This document shows positions 27,608 to 35,747 of a stretch of 64,000 bases of DNA, piece after piece. The translations under genes and the position numbers were made by a program. The DNA is from Martinezella calliandrae (GTDB lineage Bacteria > Pseudomonadota > Alphaproteobacteria > Rhizobiales > Rhizobiaceae): positions 165,662-229,661 of the forward strand of contig NZ_JARFYN010000010.1 in NCBI RefSeq assembly GCF_030272695.1. The letters run 5' to 3'. Position 1 is the stretch's first letter. Every line of letters starts with the position of its first letter. Below the pieces are notes generated by a model. The model saw nothing but the letters and a program-made list of their open reading frames with translations, ran no database searches and was not told where the DNA came from.

Positions 27608-28693
27608 TTATTGTGCTGCTTCAGCCAGCGTGTTGTGGAATTCCTCCCGATAGGGTCTGGCCGTCGGCGGCAGCTCACGCTTCAGGAAATAATCTTCATT
27701 GCGCAGCTGCCGCAGGAAGGCCGGGATCATTTCGCTGTAACCCGACCACATGGAGGGGTTGGGCTTCGGCAGGTCATGTTTGATCATCGCATGCAGTTTT
27801 GGCAGTGCATGATAGGGGACCATCGGGAACATGTGGTGCTCCACATGATAGTTCATGTTCCAATAGATGAAGCGACTCACCGGGTTCATAAGCACCGTGC
27901 GGCTGTTCAGCCGGTGGTCGACGACATTGTCGGCCAGCCCGCCGTGCTGCAACAGGCCGGTCAGCACATGATGCCAGGCGCCGTAGAGCCGCGGTAGACC
28001 GATCAGCACCAGTGGCAGAAACGAGCCCATGTAAAGCGCGGCGGCGATCGTTGCTATATAGATCGCGCTCCAGATGCGGGCGGTGCGGATGACTTTCGGC
28101 TGCTCCTGCTCGGGAATGAAGGTCTTTTCGGCGGCACTGACGATGCCGAACGCATTGCGGAGCATGTCCAGCATGCCGTAGGTGACATCAAAAATGCCGA
28201 AGAAATTCAGGATTAGCCGCAGAAGATCCGGTGGCCGCATGACGGCGATTTCCGGGTCACGGCCGACGATGATGGTATCGGTGTGATGGCGTGTATGGCT
28301 CCAGCGCCAGGTCACCGGATTGCGCATCATCATAAAGCTGGCGATCTGATAAACCACGTCGTTCATCCAGCGGGTCTTGAATGCCGTGCCGTGCCCGCAC
28401 TCATGCCAGCGGCTGTCCGAGGCCGAGCCATAGAGCACGCCGTAAGCCAGGAAGAAGGGGACGCAGAGCCAGGAGCCCCAGAAATATACGCCGAAGCCGG
28501 CGAAGATCGCCATGCTGCCGAGCCAGATGATCGTGTCGCGGATGGCGGCTTCATCCGAGCGCTGCATCAGCGCCTTCATCTCCTTGCGCGGAATATCGGT
28601 GTGGTACCACTCCGCCGCCGCCAACCCGGTCTCGACCGCCGTCTTGCCGCTCGGGCCAAGCAGGCTGTAATCGCGCTTCACTATCTCGGTCAT
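27608..28693 (-). CDS. mocD: MocD-like membrane di-iron oxygenase (fatty acid desaturase fold)
   Basis: 361 residues from the ATG at 28693, which follows GGGAGG; a longer frame to 28795 would run through the operator region. Three histidine boxes of the desaturase/hydroxylase superfamily are visible: HECGHGT (~residue 107), WSHTRHHTDT (~144) and YHVEHHMFPMVPYHALP (~290), with hydrophobic stretches between them. MocD was described as a hydrocarbon-oxygenase-like protein for rhizopine demethylation. With the Rieske ferredoxin and reductase downstream it makes a complete three-part oxygenase. Confidence 0.85.
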   Translation of the reverse strand: MTEIVKRDYSLLGPSGKTAVETGLAAAEWYHTDIPRKEMKALMQRSDEAAIRDTIIWLGSMAIFAGFGVYFWGSWLCVPFFLAYGVLYGSASDSRWHECGHGTAFKTRWMNDVVYQIASFMMMRNPVTWRWSHTRHHTDTIIVGRDPEIAVMRPPDLLRLILNFFGIFDVTYGMLDMLRNAFGIVSAAEKTFIPEQEQPKVIRTARIWSAIYIATIAAALYMGSFLPLVLIGLPRLYGAWHHVLTGLLQHGGLADNVVDHRLNSRTVLMNPVSRFIYWNMNYHVEHHMFPMVPYHALPKLHAMIKHDLPKPNPSMWSGYSEMIPAFLRQLRNEDYFLKRELPPTARPYREEFHNTLAEAAQ

Positions 28694-28779
28694 GCGAGCC
28701 TCCCGCGGAGCGCAAAACCGCGCACCGCATCTCATGTTTTGGATGATAGGGCCAGTTTTCGCTTGCCTCAATGCGCGAA

Positions 28780-28836
28780 TGATGGAATCTATCAAAACAT
28801 ATCAGCGGTCTCTGTCATGTGTGATGGAATACCTCA
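28780..28836. promoter_or_regulatory. Two operator-like repeats between mocD and its regulator
   Basis: TGATGGAATCTATCA (28780-28794) and TGATGGAATACCTCA (28822-28836) are near-palindromes sharing TGATGGAAT. The same half-site makes a perfect palindrome after the regulator gene at 29886. Their centres are 42 bp apart, which is four helical turns, in the divergent promoter region. They are the likely binding sites of the LacI-type protein encoded at 28850. Confidence 0.75.
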
Positions 28837-28849
28837 GGAGGTGGCAAAC

Positions 28850-29878
28850 ATGCGTCGACCGACGATCTCCGATCTCGCAAAAGCTTCCGGCGTGAGCGTC
28901 GCCACGATCGATCGTGTGCTGAACGGACGGCATCGTGTCCGGGAGGAAACGGCCCGGCGCGTCTACGAAGCAGCGCAATCGATCGGCTACCATGCTGTCG
29001 GCCTGTTACGGCAGAGGGTATTCGAGGATCTGCCGCAATACCGATTAGGCTTCGTGCTGCAGAAGCCGTCCCAGCCGTTCTACCAGTCATTCGCCAAGGA
29101 GATCGGCGCGGCCGCACAATTGGTTGCTGCGGCGCGCGTCCAGGCGCAAGTCGATTTCGTCGCTGCATCGACACCGACAGCGATTGTCGAGAAGTTGAAA
29201 GCGATCGCGGCGCGGAGCCAGGCGGTCGCCCTGGTCGCGCCTGATTATCCAGCGGTGACGGCGGCGGTGGAGGAGTTGAAGGAGAAAGGCATTCCGGTCT
29301 TTTCGCTGCTCTCCGATTTCGCAACAGGTGTGCGCGAAACCTATGTCGGCGTTGACAACCGCAAGGTCGGGCGCACCGCCGCCTGGACGATCGCCAGATC
29401 CGCTCGCCATAGCGGCAAGGTCGGCTGTTTTGTCGGAAGTCACCGGTTTCACGGCCACGAACTGCGCGAGATCGGCTTTCGCTCCTATTTTCGCGAGAAC
29501 GCGCCTGATTTCGAGGTGCTGGACACGTTGATCAATCTGGACACTGCGGAAATCACCCATGAGGCAACCCTCAACCTCTTACAGAAACATCCCGATCTCA
29601 TCGGGTTTTATGTCTGTGGCGGCGGCATGGAAGGCGCAATTACCGCCATTCGCGAGGAAGGGCTTGCCGGCAAGCTGATCGTCGTGGTCAACGAATTGAC
29701 GCCGGAATCGAAAGCGGCGCTCGCCGACGATGTCGTCACCATGGTCATCGGCACACCTCTCCCATCACTCTGCAAGGAGTTGCTCGGTTTGATGATCGGC
29801 GCTGTCGAACGGGGTGAAGCGGCAATGCCGGGGCAATCCTTCCTGCCCTTCGACATCTTCGTGTCGGAAAACATTTAG
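28850..29878 (+). CDS. LacI-family transcriptional regulator of the moc locus
   Basis: 342 residues. The ATG at 28850 follows CAGGAGG; a longer in-frame extension upstream is antisense to mocD. The N-terminal helix-turn-helix and hinge are typical (RRPTISDLAKASGVSVATID, RVLNGRHRVREETARRVYEA). The rest is a periplasmic-binding-protein-like sugar domain of the ribose/xylitol type (FVLQKPSQPFYQSFAKEIGA, VDNRKVGRTAAWTIA). It reads divergently from mocDEF and toward the mocC-like gene, with operators on both sides, so it probably controls both units. The inducer is unknown; an inositol derivative is a reasonable guess. Confidence 0.9.
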   Translation: MRRPTISDLAKASGVSVATIDRVLNGRHRVREETARRVYEAAQSIGYHAVGLLRQRVFEDLPQYRLGFVLQKPSQPFYQSFAKEIGAAAQLVAAARVQAQVDFVAASTPTAIVEKLKAIAARSQAVALVAPDYPAVTAAVEELKEKGIPVFSLLSDFATGVRETYVGVDNRKVGRTAAWTIARSARHSGKVGCFVGSHRFHGHELREIGFRSYFRENAPDFEVLDTLINLDTAEITHEATLNLLQKHPDLIGFYVCGGGMEGAITAIREEGLAGKLIVVVNELTPESKAALADDVVTMVIGTPLPSLCKELLGLMIGAVERGEAAMPGQSFLPFDIFVSENI

Positions 29879-29885
29879 CCCGCAA

Positions 29886-29903
29886 ATGATGGAATTCCAT
29901 CAT
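29886..29903. promoter_or_regulatory. Perfect 18-bp operator palindrome upstream of the mocC-like gene
   Basis: ATGATGGAATTCCATCAT is its own reverse complement and lies 7 bp after the regulator stop codon. A weaker relative, TGAGGGATATTTCTATCA, follows at 29906-29923. The shared TGATGGAA half-site links it to the sites at 28780 and 28822. Confidence 0.85.
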
Positions 29904-30047
29904 CGTGAGGGATATTTCTATCACGAATGATCGGAGTTGCCTAAGCTCGCTTGTGGATCGGTGGCATGATTCTCGGTAGTCATTCGAAATTACGCGCGGC
30001 CGATAGACGTCCTGTCTGGCCAGTGCTTAAGAGGAGGAATGCCTGCC

Positions 30048-30860
30048 ATGAGTTCCATTCGTTTCGCGCTCAATCATATGTGCGCGCCGTCCTTGAGCGT
30101 GGAATCGTTCTTTTCCACGGCAAAAACACTCGGCATCGACAGCGTAGAAATCCGCAATGATTTGGCCGGCAACGCGATCCTGGACGGCACCCCGGCAGCC
30201 ACGGTCAAAGAACTCGTAGAGCGCCATGGGCTGACGATCATTTCGATCAACGCGCTGCAGCGCTTCAACGAGTGGAATGGGGTTCGCACCAAGGAAGCGG
30301 CCGAGCTCATCGACTACGCGCGCGATTGTGGCGCGAGGGCACTGGTGCTCGTCCCTGTTAATGACGGCAGCGGCAGGGAGCCAGAGGCGCGCAAGCAGAA
30401 TCTTGTAACGGCCTTGACGGCACTGAAGCCGATGCTGGATGCCGCCGGGATCATTGGCCTCGTGGAGCCGCTCGGCTTCGAGATCTGCTCGCTGCGATCG
30501 AAGACTGAAGCCGCCGCCGCGATCGAAGAGCTCGGCGCACAATCGACCTTCCATCTTGTACACGACACCTTCCATCATCACCTCGCCGGCGAGACAGCGA
30601 TCTTCCCCGAGCTCACCGGGCTGGTTCATATCTCCGGCGTCAGCGATCCCGCTGTGACGGTTTCCGATATGCGCGATCCGCATCGCGTTCTGGTCGATGC
30701 CGGCGACCGGCTCGACAATGTCGGACAGATCCGGGCGCTATTGTCAGCCGGCTACGCGGGCCCCTTCTCCTTCGAGCCGTTTGCGCCGGAGGTGCATGCG
30801 CTGAAGGAACCCGTGGAGGCTTTGAAGGAGAGCATGGCCTATTTGGCCGCGCACATTTGA
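30048..30860 (+). CDS. mocC: MocC/IolI-like sugar phosphate isomerase/epimerase (TIM barrel)
   Basis: 270 residues. The ATG at 30048 is preferred to one at 30039 because the GAGGAGG at 30031-30037 is then at the normal distance. AP-endonuclease-2/xylose-isomerase-like barrel: IRFALNHMCAPSLSVESFFS, strand-end metal ligands likely in LVEPLGFE (~145), FHLVHDTFHHH (~175) and SFEPFAPEVH (~242). Relatives include inosose isomerase IolI and rhizopine protein MocC. A cyclitol ketone is the probable substrate. It is separated from the regulator by a strong operator. Confidence 0.78.
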   Translation: MSSIRFALNHMCAPSLSVESFFSTAKTLGIDSVEIRNDLAGNAILDGTPAATVKELVERHGLTIISINALQRFNEWNGVRTKEAAELIDYARDCGARALVLVPVNDGSGREPEARKQNLVTALTALKPMLDAAGIIGLVEPLGFEICSLRSKTEAAAAIEELGAQSTFHLVHDTFHHHLAGETAIFPELTGLVHISGVSDPAVTVSDMRDPHRVLVDAGDRLDNVGQIRALLSAGYAGPFSFEPFAPEVHALKEPVEALKESMAYLAAHI

Positions 30861-31277
30861 TGATTGGGTACTGAGGATCACCAGCCTCTTTGGTCAATTG
30901 CGCGAAACTCAAAAGCCCAGTGCCATGCGTTCAAATGAAAGCGTGGCACCCTAGCAGACTGTCGAAAGCTGGCCTGGGGGCTTTAGCCGTGATTCACTCA
31001 CTCCCACGGCGATCGATGCGAAGCATCGATCCACCTGCGATTTACGCCGCCTACAAGTTCCAGAACGAGCGGCGAATGACCGATAAGCTGAAGCAGTTCG
31101 GGCGCATCGCTCCACGTTAAGACAAGAGCGTCGCTCCCTGGCCTGCCCGGAGCGCGGGGCGTTCATGCGCACCGCAAAAACCAGTTGTGATTTGAAAGCA
31201 GTCGGCCTACCTTATAACTGGTTGCGTAATGCAATCAGAACCACGTGGATATGCGAGTTAAGGGAAAGGAAGCGGCA
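30861..31277. other. Gene-poor spacer with a short inverted repeat
   Basis: 417 bp without a convincing gene. GATCGATGC (31011-31019) and GCATCGATC (31023-31031) form a perfect 9-bp stem with a 3-nt loop but no T-run. A 76-codon frame at 30890-31120 (ending DKLKQFGRIAPR) has no recognisable family or ribosome site. It may hold a decayed sequence. Confidence 0.4.
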
Positions 31278-31808
31278 ATGGCTAGGCTCGTGTTCGCAAT
31301 GAACCAGTCCCTGGATGGCTACATCGATCATATGGCGTTTGCGCCAAGTCCCAAGCTCTTCCACCACTTCATCGAGGAAACTCAGGGACTGGCGGGCAGT
31401 GTGTATGGTCGCCGGATGTATGAGGTCATGCGTTACTGGGACCAGGATCATCCTGAATGGGATGCAGAGCACCATGCCTTCGCGGCAGCGTGGCGGAACC
31501 AGCCGAAATGGGTAATCTCGCGCTCGTTGAAGTCTGTCGGCCCCAACGCCAGGCTTGTTGAGGATAATCTTGAGGGCGCCATCAGCAAGCTGAAGACTGA
31601 GCGCGACGGTGAGATCGAAGTTGCTGGCCCGGACTTGGCGCAAAGCCTCGCCGAACTTGGTTTGATCGATGAGTATCGAATCTACCTTCACCCTGTCGTG
31701 CTTGGCCACGGCAAGCCATATTTCGCCGCGCCTCGACCGCGGCTCCGCCTTGTGGCTAACGATCGGATTGGCGAGGATGTAATCAGGTTGACCTACGTTC
31801 CAGCTTAA
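31278..31808 (+). CDS. Dihydrofolate-reductase-like protein (RibD C-terminal domain family)
   Basis: 176 residues. AAGGAAG precedes the ATG at 31278; a start at 31245 has no such site. It has the family opening LVFAMNQSLDGYIDHM, the middle region SVYGRRMYEVMRYWDQD, and the strand EVAGPDLAQSLAELGLIDEYRIYLHPVVLGHG (shortened: LGLIDEYRIYLHPVVLGHG) typical of the YwjB/RibD-C type. These proteins bind NADPH; true substrates are mostly unknown. It appears to stand alone between two gene-poor spacers. Confidence 0.85.
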   Translation: MARLVFAMNQSLDGYIDHMAFAPSPKLFHHFIEETQGLAGSVYGRRMYEVMRYWDQDHPEWDAEHHAFAAAWRNQPKWVISRSLKSVGPNARLVEDNLEGAISKLKTERDGEIEVAGPDLAQSLAELGLIDEYRIYLHPVVLGHGKPYFAAPRPRLRLVANDRIGEDVIRLTYVPA

Positions 31809-32145
31809 TCTCGCTACTCGCCAGATGAAAATCGCCGCTGAAGTCTGATCTTGGATTGGATCCAAAGCGACGGAAACGGCCCGCTTTGTCGGCAGCCCCG
31901 GTGAACGGGAACGGGCGCGCGTGTATAATGGGCAACTATCTCTACCCCCTCCGGAACCTGTCTGTCGGCATACTGTCCCAGTGCGGTCAATTTATGAATG
32001 GCCACTTCTTGCGCTTCTGTCCCACGACCCCAGTCGGCCATGGAACGAACCCGCTCGCGCGGGAGGGCGTCGTGGGCTTTGAGGCGTGTGCCTGATTGAC
32101 GGCATCGACGAGGCTTTGATCGATCATAGGTGACGGGCGGCCGTG
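31809..32145. other. Gene-poor spacer
   Basis: 337 bp in which I see no convincing gene, terminator or repeat. A 46-codon frame on the minus strand (32127 to 31987, starting MIDQSLVDAVNQAHAS) fits no family I recognise. Confidence 0.35.
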
Positions 32146-32544
32146 TTAGAACAGAAGCCGTGCGGAATCTCCTTGCTGCGTCAAGAGTTCTGCTGCTTGC
32201 TTATCGAACGACACAAAGGTTTCTCCGCCCAACCAATTGCCTTCATAGGCCATAACACCATCTGCGAAGTCACCTCCGCTTTCGAGTATTGCAAGCCCCG
32301 CCTCAACCGCAGGCCGGTTCATCACGACGTTCCCGGCGTTAAGCAGATCACGGATCGTTAAGGCAACGTCCTCTTTTGAAAGCTTGGCGCCCCGGCGAAG
32401 TATCCAGACCAATTCGCACAGGCAGGGCAGGGAAACCGCGATCAATGACGCTTCTTTCAGCAGCTTGCTAGCCGCGCTTCCCTGCGCCGGATCGTCCTGC
32501 AGGACAGCGCGAGCCAAGACATTTGTATCGACGGAAATCTTCAC
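32146..32544 (-). CDS. vapC: PIN-domain toxin (VapC family)
   Basis: 132 residues. PIN acidic residues are visible: D6 in KISVDTNVLARAV, the conserved E in LPCLCELVWILRR (~44), and the C-terminal acidic pair region FADGVMAYEGNWLGGETFVS with FVSFDKQA (~95-117). PIN toxins are Mg-dependent RNases that cut tRNA or rRNA. Its ATG overlaps the stop of the antitoxin gene (ATGA), the usual antitoxin-first order. Confidence 0.9.
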   Translation of the reverse strand: MKISVDTNVLARAVLQDDPAQGSAASKLLKEASLIAVSLPCLCELVWILRRGAKLSKEDVALTIRDLLNAGNVVMNRPAVEAGLAILESGGDFADGVMAYEGNWLGGETFVSFDKQAAELLTQQGDSARLLF

Positions 32545-32792
32545 TCTTCACCCGCCCAACCGGAGGCGGCGATCTCGTTCATTTCTTCGATCGTCATCGG
32601 CTTTTTGACCTTGCCGGCGTGCCGGCCGATGAAATTATCAATGGTGCCCGTCGGCCGCGCCGCCTTCACCCGAAGCTCGCCGCCAGGTAGCTTGTCGATA
32701 TCAATCCGTTCGCCAGGCTTGATGCCCAGATGATGTAGCAAATCCCGCTTTAGCGTGAACTGCCCCTTCATCGTAACCGCTAGTGACGTCAT
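32541..32792 (-). CDS. vapB: AbrB/SpoVT-type antitoxin partner of the PIN toxin
   Basis: 83 residues from the ATG at 32792, which has AAGGA 8 bases ahead; longer frames upstream would cross the promoter. The N-terminal swapped-hairpin DNA-binding domain reads SLAVTMKGQFTLKRDLLHHL with GIKPGERIDIDKLPGGELRV. The C-terminal tail (GTIDNFIGRHAGKVKKPMTI) should wrap the toxin. It would block the toxin and repress the operon through the inverted repeats just upstream. Confidence 0.88.
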   Translation of the reverse strand: MTSLAVTMKGQFTLKRDLLHHLGIKPGERIDIDKLPGGELRVKAARPTGTIDNFIGRHAGKVKKPMTIEEMNEIAASGWAGEE

Positions 32793-32810
32793 CGGTGATC
32801 CTTTCTCTGA

Positions 32811-32845
32811 AATGATATATATGGTAATTGAAAATATCATTACCA
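32811..32845. promoter_or_regulatory. Nested inverted repeats, probable toxin-antitoxin operator
   Basis: AATGATAT (32811-32818) pairs with ATATCATT (32834-32841), and inside the same stretch TGGTAAT (32822-32828) pairs with ATTACCA (32839-32845). The repeats lie 19 bp before the antitoxin start in an AT-rich promoter, where AbrB-type antitoxins bind. Confidence 0.72.
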
Positions 32846-33452
32846 ACAAGTGGCGTTGGGAATCGGTTGGGGGGCGCGGGTACTGCATCGCCCCACGGAC
32901 CCAATAGCGTAGCATATAGATGCGTCGACCTCTTTTAGCCTCCCCCCGTTACCCCATCGCGGATCCCGTCAGGGGACCCCACCTTGGCCCCAGTCGGCTC
33001 CATCCACGGTGAAGGGACCCTCGCGGGGTGGAAAGTGTAGTCCGCGCACGCGGCTGAGAAGGCAGCAAATTCCGCCGTCCAAAATACCCGACTTGCCGCT
33101 GCATTTTGCGGCTGATAGCGGCGCTAAAGCTGATAGTTGCATATTGGTCACAGCGAACCGAAGTCTATGGCCACGGTCGCCTTCATATAATTGACAAACA
33201 TACCGTCCGTTTGTAAATGACACTCAGGACAGAATATGTCTTGCGGTCGAAGCTTCGGCCGCATCGGTAGGGGCGTTTCAAGGCCGTGTCACAGGGGTAT
33301 TCGACTGGAACGAGAGGGATTTAGCCAACTTCAGGCAGAGCAATCGTCGAGTTGCTCGATCGCACTGACGCGAGGCCGACCTCAGACGGGCTTGTTAAAT
33401 TAATCCGTGCTCGCGGAACCTTTGAAATGCATATTGCAACCAGGAGTTTAAG
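32846..33452 (+). promoter_or_regulatory. Gene-poor spacer with a strong-looking promoter ahead of the porin
   Basis: 607 bp with no convincing gene. A near-consensus sigma-70 promoter reads TTGACA (33191-33196), 17-nt spacer, TAAATG (33214-33219). The spacer holds an imperfect palindrome, ACAAACATACCGTCCGTTTGT (33194-33214; first 20 bases ACAAACATACCGTCCGTTTG), of the kind bound by TetR-type repressors. The only gene downstream is the porin at 33453, giving a leader of about 225 nt. Short frames in this stretch look spurious. Confidence 0.5.
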
Positions 33453-34544
33453 ATGAACTTGAAAAGCCTTCTCATCAGTTCTGCTGCCTCGCTCGCAGCG
33501 GTTTCAGGGGCGCATGCAGCGGATGCTGTCGTCGCCGCAGAACCGGAGCCTCTTCAGTACGTTCGAATTTGCGATGCATACGGCACGGGATATTTCTTTA
33601 TTCCGGGTACCGAAACTTGCTTGAAGATCGGCGGCCAGGTTCGCACCGAAGGCGAATGGTATGATGCCTATAGCCCGAACAGCAAAAATGGCACACTGTG
33701 GCACACCCGTGCGGAGCTGAGCCTCGACACCGCAACCGACACCGAATACGGGCCGCTGAAGACCAACACTGTTTTGCGTTGGGACTGGAGCGAGGGCAAT
33801 TCGACAAGCACTAAGCTGCTGTTTGCCAACATCAGCCTCGGTGGTTTCACGGTCGGTAAGGCGGACTCCCAGTACAACTCCTATATCGGTTACGCCGGCG
33901 ACGTTATTAACGACGACGTGATCTATGATGGTCCGTACGAACTCAACCAGTTGACCTATAACTATGATGCCGGCAACGGCTTCACCGCTGTGATCTCGGT
34001 CGAAGACAGCAATTCCAGCGGCTCGGGTGCGTCCTACGGATCGAGCTGGTGGGGCGACGACAAAGCAAATCACTATGCTCCTGACGTCGTCGCCGGTGCC
34101 GGCTTCAAGTCAGGCATCTGGGGTGTGAAGGTCATCGGTGGTTACGATTCAATTGTCGAAGAGGGTGCCGTCAAGGCCCGTGTCGACGCTGACTTCGGCG
34201 TTCTCACCGCTTTCTTGATGGGCGGTTGGAACACCGATGGCGACAAGCTGAACAAGTATGCAGGCACGAACCTGGATCGTTCCGCTTGCCCGGCAGGCCG
34301 TCCTGATCTTTGCGGCTGGGGCGACTGGGCAGTTTGGGGCGGCGTTGGGGTTCCGATCAACGACAAGCTGAAGTGGAACCTGCAGCTCGCTTACACCGAC
34401 TCCAAGATCTTCGCCGCTACGACGAACATCAAGTGGAATCCGGTCAAGAACCTGCTGATCGAACCCGAGGTCTCCTACACCGACTGGGATTCGGTCAATC
34501 AGGACCAATGGGCCGGTATCCTGCGCTTCCAGCGTAGTTTCTAA
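33453..34544 (+). CDS. Outer-membrane porin (alphaproteobacterial RopA/Omp2b family)
   Basis: 363 residues. AGGAGTTTAAG precedes the start. Signal peptide MNLKSLLISSAASLAAVSGA with a cut after HAA. The mature start EPLQYVRICDAYGTGYFFIP, and then GTETCLKIGGQVRTEGEWYD, is the hallmark of rhizobial/Brucella porins, with two cysteines. The remainder is alternating amphipathic beta strands ending in aromatic F (GILRFQRSF), the outer-membrane assembly signal. It forms a trimeric channel for small solutes. A long leader and a strong terminator indicate a single-gene transcript. Confidence 0.93.
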   Translation: MNLKSLLISSAASLAAVSGAHAADAVVAAEPEPLQYVRICDAYGTGYFFIPGTETCLKIGGQVRTEGEWYDAYSPNSKNGTLWHTRAELSLDTATDTEYGPLKTNTVLRWDWSEGNSTSTKLLFANISLGGFTVGKADSQYNSYIGYAGDVINDDVIYDGPYELNQLTYNYDAGNGFTAVISVEDSNSSGSGASYGSSWWGDDKANHYAPDVVAGAGFKSGIWGVKVIGGYDSIVEEGAVKARVDADFGVLTAFLMGGWNTDGDKLNKYAGTNLDRSACPAGRPDLCGWGDWAVWGGVGVPINDKLKWNLQLAYTDSKIFAATTNIKWNPVKNLLIEPEVSYTDWDSVNQDQWAGILRFQRSF

Positions 34545-34643
34545 TTTGAAGTTATCCGGCCCCCTTTGCCGGGTAAGAGAAGCTTGCCCCCTCCAATCTG
34601 GCAGGCTTCTCACACTGATCGGTTGACCTCCGATCAAATGCGG

Positions 34644-34680
34644 AAAGGGTTCGGCTTTCCCTGCCGAACCCTTTTTCACT
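34644..34680 (+). terminator. Rho-independent terminator of the porin gene
   Basis: Perfect 12-bp stem AAAGGGTTCGGC (34644-34655) and GCCGAACCCTTT (34663-34674) with a 7-nt loop and further T residues. It lies 99 bp after the porin stop codon. Confidence 0.92.
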
Positions 34681-34821
34681 GGTGCTGCGTCGCTTATCTC
34701 CACCACCGGTCGCGCGCGACATTTACAGTTCAACTGCCTGATCAATCAATGTGACAGCCGACGCGGCCTGGATTTCGATCGCGCATATTGCGTTCGGATC
34801 GCGACCGTCGCGTACTTATAC

Positions 34822-35433
34822 TTAGTGCGTCGGAAACCAGGTGGTCAGGATCATTTTGATAAAAGCTTGACCGCAGGGGACCAACTCAAAGTCACCTTTG
34901 TCAAGGACCCATTCTGCGATCAACCCTCCAATGACCGCAGTCAAAGCGGAAGCGACGGTATCTGCCGTCCAGGGCGGCGGCAATGGCTGGGTAGTATCCA
35001 TAGCGCGAAAAATTCTTGCAAAGTGCTCCTGCATATCATGTCGGAAAGACATCGCGTCGTCTGCGACGTCGTCAGAGAACGCCATATCGAGATGCATTAT
35101 GACTTTCAGCAACCCGCGTTTGCGCGGCTCATTTTGGAGATCCGAGAATATTGCCGAGATTGTGTCAGCGACCATCTCAAGCGGATTGGGCGCACCCCCC
35201 TGTGCGATTCGCTCCGCAAGTTCCTGGAATGGCAGCTGCGCCCTGTCACGGATCGCAAACAAAAGGCCTTGCTTGTTCTTGAAGTGCCAATGAACTGCTC
35301 CGCGCGTAACGCCGGCCGTTGCAGCTATTTCGTCCAGTGTCACATTTTCATATCCTTTATCGAGAAATAACATCTCCGCCGAGCGCAATATTTCACGCCG
35401 GGTTTCAGCCGCTTCCTCCTTTGTTCGTCTCAT
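34822..35433 (-). CDS. TetR/AcrR-family transcriptional repressor
   Basis: 203 residues. The ATG at 35433 follows GGAGGGGAACGA. N-terminal DNA-binding domain RRTKEEAAETRREILRSAEM, FLDKGYENVTLDEIAATAGV and TRGAVHWHFKNKQGLLFAIR is closest to the AcrR/TtgR/NalC type that controls RND efflux pumps. The C-terminal ligand domain is normal in length. No efflux genes lie next to it: the plus-strand neighbour upstream of its promoter is only an AbiEi-like remnant, so the original target may have been lost or may lie elsewhere. Confidence 0.9.
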   Translation of the reverse strand: MRRTKEEAAETRREILRSAEMLFLDKGYENVTLDEIAATAGVTRGAVHWHFKNKQGLLFAIRDRAQLPFQELAERIAQGGAPNPLEMVADTISAIFSDLQNEPRKRGLLKVIMHLDMAFSDDVADDAMSFRHDMQEHFARIFRAMDTTQPLPPPWTADTVASALTAVIGGLIAEWVLDKGDFELVPCGQAFIKMILTTWFPTH

Positions 35434-35479
35434 TCGTTCCCCTCCAGAAAAATTCCGAGTGGCGATCCTTCCGCCGTGC

Positions 35480-35507
35480 CACAATAGTCATAACGTCGGA
35501 TATTGTG
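35480..35507. promoter_or_regulatory. Inverted repeat in the tetR promoter, probable autoregulatory operator
   Basis: CACAATA (35480-35486) and TATTGTG (35501-35507) are perfect 7-bp arms separated by 14 nt, 47 bp upstream of the repressor start. The size fits a TetR dimer site. Confidence 0.55.
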
Positions 35508-35546
35508 CTTACAACACCGTTACCTGCATGCTGCTTTCCCGGCTTC

Positions 35547-35747
35547 GCCCGAACCGTGCTAGTTGAGCGCGGCATAGCACGTCTGGCGGAACTGCGGAAT
35601 GCAGGTGGGACGGCGGCCACCATGAGCCGAATGGAACGGAATGCTTTGATGCTGCGGCTTGCTCGCGGTCTCTATCAACTTCCTGATGCGGAACTCGATA
35701 CCAACCATAGTCTGGCAGAGGTTGCCAAACGCGCTCCGAAAAGCGTT
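35547..35747 (+). pseudogene. AbiEi-like type IV antitoxin remnant
   Basis: About 67 codons resemble the N-terminal winged-helix region of AbiEi-type antitoxins (RLARGLYQLPDAE, then NHSLAEVAKRAPKSV, where intact proteins continue into the core domain). The frame runs on into unrelated sequence, and no start with a ribosome site lies ahead. Just after it, in another frame, 35758-35857 reads ELLDDGTIEITFAYNNGDEA and ends in a stop, the apparent tail of a different protein. Together they look like deletion debris; an AbiEii toxin gene is not present. Confidence 0.5.

Noticed and set aside
28283..28849. Long N-terminal extension of the moc LacI regulator
   Set aside because: It is antisense to mocD; the helix-turn-helix starts at the ATG at 28850, which has its own ribosome site.
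30890..31120. 76-codon frame after the mocC-like gene
   Set aside because: No ribosome site or recognisable family; listed only as part of a gene-poor spacer.
32969..33223. 84-codon minus-strand frame ahead of the porin
   Set aside because: Covers the predicted promoter and shows no family features or start site.
33225..33390. Possible protein fragment (LAVEASAASVGAFQGRVTGV) after the strong promoter
   Set aside because: Short, without a start, and not matched to any family I can name.
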